Assembly: GCA_020846535.1 (NCBI GenBank)
Contig: JADLDR010000119.1
Coordinates: 1-32,002, forward strand
Source of the DNA: Armatimonadota bacterium
Lineage (GTDB): Bacteria; Armatimonadota; JADLDR01
Direction: 5' to 3'
Length of the DNA: 32,002 bases
Each line of letters starts with the position of its first letter. Position 1 is the first letter of the stretch. The notes beneath the pieces are model-generated. The model made no database searches, was not told the DNA's origin, and worked only from the letters and a program-made list of their open reading frames with translations. The position numbers and the translations under genes were made by a program. Positions 31,912 through 32,002 of the stretch are shown here, piece after piece.

Positions 31912-32002
31912 TATTAAATAATATTAAAGGGATTAGGCGAAAACCCGCTTTTAGGAGTGTTGTGTTTAAGGGCTAAAAATGGATCTTTTCCGCCTTTAAA
32001 GA

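Overview
The window is about 32 kb of GC-rich bacterial chromosome (roughly 60-65% G+C by eye) with good Shine-Dalgarno sites and TGA, TAG and TAA all used as stops. No rRNA or tRNA gene, CRISPR array or phage module is visible. Secreted DUF4838 proteins, a DUF4832/DUF4874 protein, a DUF6785-type membrane protein, a CehA/McbA-type metallohydrolase, a PhyH oxygenase and a URO-D-like protein together are typical of uncultured Armatimonadota, with Planctomycetota/Lentisphaerota-like lineages as alternatives. That placement is inference, because there is no marker gene.

Layout. 1-600: a dispersed hairpin repeat, a frame-broken small secreted protein and a bidirectional terminator. 588-3344 (minus): comB overlapping a PhyH dioxygenase, then rsgA. 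3401-3432: a perfect inverted repeat between divergent rsgA and a GlcD-GlcF-like FAD/Fe-S fusion (3545-6439). 6427-7089: remnant of a PAS...receiver hybrid kinase. 7101-13199: metallohydrolase, URO-D-like protein and DUF4838 protein, with a 614 bp repeat-filled gap at 9594-10207. 13348-16701: a broken M1 peptidase-like gene, a MEMO/AmmeMemoRadiSam-B protein and a CvpA-like membrane protein. 16709-16903: a small palindromic element flanked by 7-bp direct repeats. 16979-17503: a secreted TlpA/ResA-type thioredoxin. 17600-22358: polysaccharide-deacetylase-like protein, PlsC, CoA-binding protein (minus), zinc-ribbon methyltransferase and APC-superfamily transporter. 22383-31784 (minus): an 1101-aa hybrid histidine kinase, a DUF4838 protein carrying a LamG insert, a DUF4832 protein and a DUF6785-type transporter-like protein.

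The most notable observation is the thioredoxin-like gene. Its CxxC active site reads W-TGA-G-P-C: an in-frame TGA stands exactly where the first catalytic cysteine belongs. A hairpin with the geometry of a bacterial SECIS follows, its loop starting 18 nt past the TGA. The two ORFs a standard caller would report (69 and 95 aa) are therefore best read as one 174-aa selenoprotein with a U-G-P-C redox centre, driven by its own promoter. The selenocysteine machinery is not in the window and must be sought elsewhere in the genome.

The minus-strand block at 25.8-31.8 kb looks like an uncharacterised carbohydrate or oligomer utilisation locus: membrane transporter-like protein, two secreted proteins, and a sensory kinase downstream. 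Three frame-damaged genes and several palindromic elements suggest either active decay or some indel errors in the assembly; read mapping would separate the two.
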